Positions 63,774-64,000 of a stretch of DNA of 64,000 bases are shown here, in pieces (the stretch's first letter is position 1; each line of letters begins with the position of its first letter). The notes below the pieces were generated by a model. The model ran no database searches and was not told the origin of the DNA. It saw only the letters and a program-made list of their open reading frames with translations. A program made the translations under genes and the position numbers. The DNA is from Chryseobacterium sp. LJ668. Its GTDB lineage: Bacteria; Bacteroidota; Bacteroidia; Flavobacteriales; Weeksellaceae. The stretch lies in the NCBI RefSeq assembly GCF_019613955.1, contig NZ_CP080443.1, positions 2,403,001 to 2,467,000 of the forward strand, given 5' to 3'.

Positions 63774-64000
63774 ATGAAGAAAAAACTACTCCTTCTGAGC
63801 ACCCTGCTTGTATTTTCAGCTGCAGGATTTGCCCAGCAAAATAACTGGACGAAATTTACGTCACAAGTGGAGAGTGAAGTTCGTGAGAATAATGTTAGAA
63901 TAACAGGAGTTTCTCTATTTTCACTCAATATCACTGATATCAAAAATCAGCTTAAAAATGCTCCGGATAGAAATGCATACCCGTCAACAAAAGGTGTCCT
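63774..64000 (+). CDS. Secreted protein, N-terminal part; probably a reprolysin-like metallopeptidase
   Basis: Only the first 75 codons are in the window; the frame is open at the right edge. A signal peptide (1-21, ending AAGFAQ) is followed by a segment with the FSLNI..IKNQLKNAPDRN.YP pattern that opens the propeptide of many Flavobacteriia reprolysin-like, T9SS-exported metallopeptidases. The zinc motif would lie beyond the window, so the call rests on the propeptide resemblance alone. Confidence 0.6.
   Translation, partial: MKKKLLLLSTLLVFSAAGFAQQNNWTKFTSQVESEVRENNVRITGVSLFSLNITDIKNQLKNAPDRNAYPSTKGV

Noticed and set aside
1..64000. tRNA, rRNA, CRISPR arrays, insertion sequences, prophage genes, restriction or defence systems
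   Set aside because: Looked for in all gaps and among the proteins; gaps are short and none shows cloverleaf structure, spaced direct repeats, transposase or defence motifs. Secondary-structure search with a covariance model was not possible here.

Overview
The window is an AT-rich stretch of bacterial chromosome from a member of the Bacteroidota, most likely Chryseobacterium or a close relative (Flavobacteriales, Weeksellaceae). Supporting signs are Flavobacteriia-type protein families (DUF5686, BT_3928-type DoxX, DUF1599, fused E1 alpha/beta dehydrogenase, DnaE with an N-terminal exonuclease), three secreted proteins ending in a type IX secretion (T9SS) sorting domain, no obvious Shine-Dalgarno sequences, and the Bacteroidota -7 promoter element TANNTTTG in front of many genes. 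The genus is inferred from protein resemblance, not proven.

Layout. 1-3.9 kb: a probable leftward operon DUF1599 - DoxX-like - TerB-like - tpiA, divergent from folP. 4-9.3 kb: two tandem DUF5686 outer-membrane proteins with a 78-aa protein and perhaps a tiny membrane peptide between them. 9.4-13.7 kb: a lipoprotein, alaS and a lipoprotein MsrA. 13.8-16.2 kb: an ABC-2 exporter. 16.5-18.4 kb: an AAA+ protein with degenerate catalytic motifs, then a frameshifted lipoprotein gene. 18.5-23.6 kb: prfB, a DedA protein, an esterase lipoprotein, DUF808 and an acyltransferase. 23.7-30.5 kb (leftward): an orphan gene, grpE-dnaJ, mntH, a DUF937-OmpA protein and proS. 30.6-33.1 kb: a Gly/Trp/Tyr-rich lipoprotein and a FadL-like porin. 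33.3-35 kb: ZIP transporter operon. 35.1-37.7 kb: THUMP RNA methyltransferase operon with a family 2 glycosyltransferase. 37.8-41 kb: bestrophin and the fused 2-oxoacid dehydrogenase E1. 41.2-45.9 kb: dnaE. 46.2-55.3 kb: three consecutive T9SS cargo genes. 55.3-58.3 kb: a small membrane protein, a voltage-gated-type K+ channel with a zinc ribbon, Nif3 and a coiled-coil protein whose zinc ribbon has lost its cysteines. 58.5-64 kb: acyl-CoA synthetase, acyl-CoA dehydrogenase, a gene with an in-frame TAG, a DUF4349 lipoprotein, an unknown lipoprotein and the start of a secreted protein, probably a metallopeptidase.

Most genes are housekeeping, envelope or transport genes. I see no CRISPR array, insertion sequence, prophage, defence island, tRNA or rRNA. 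The least ordinary signals are the degenerate AAA+ protein, reduced zinc fingers in DnaJ and in the coiled-coil protein, the K+ channel-zinc ribbon fusion, an inverted repeat over the mntH promoter and start codon, -7 elements so close to start codons that the mRNAs may be leaderless, and two interrupted genes. I found no clearly new multi-gene system.
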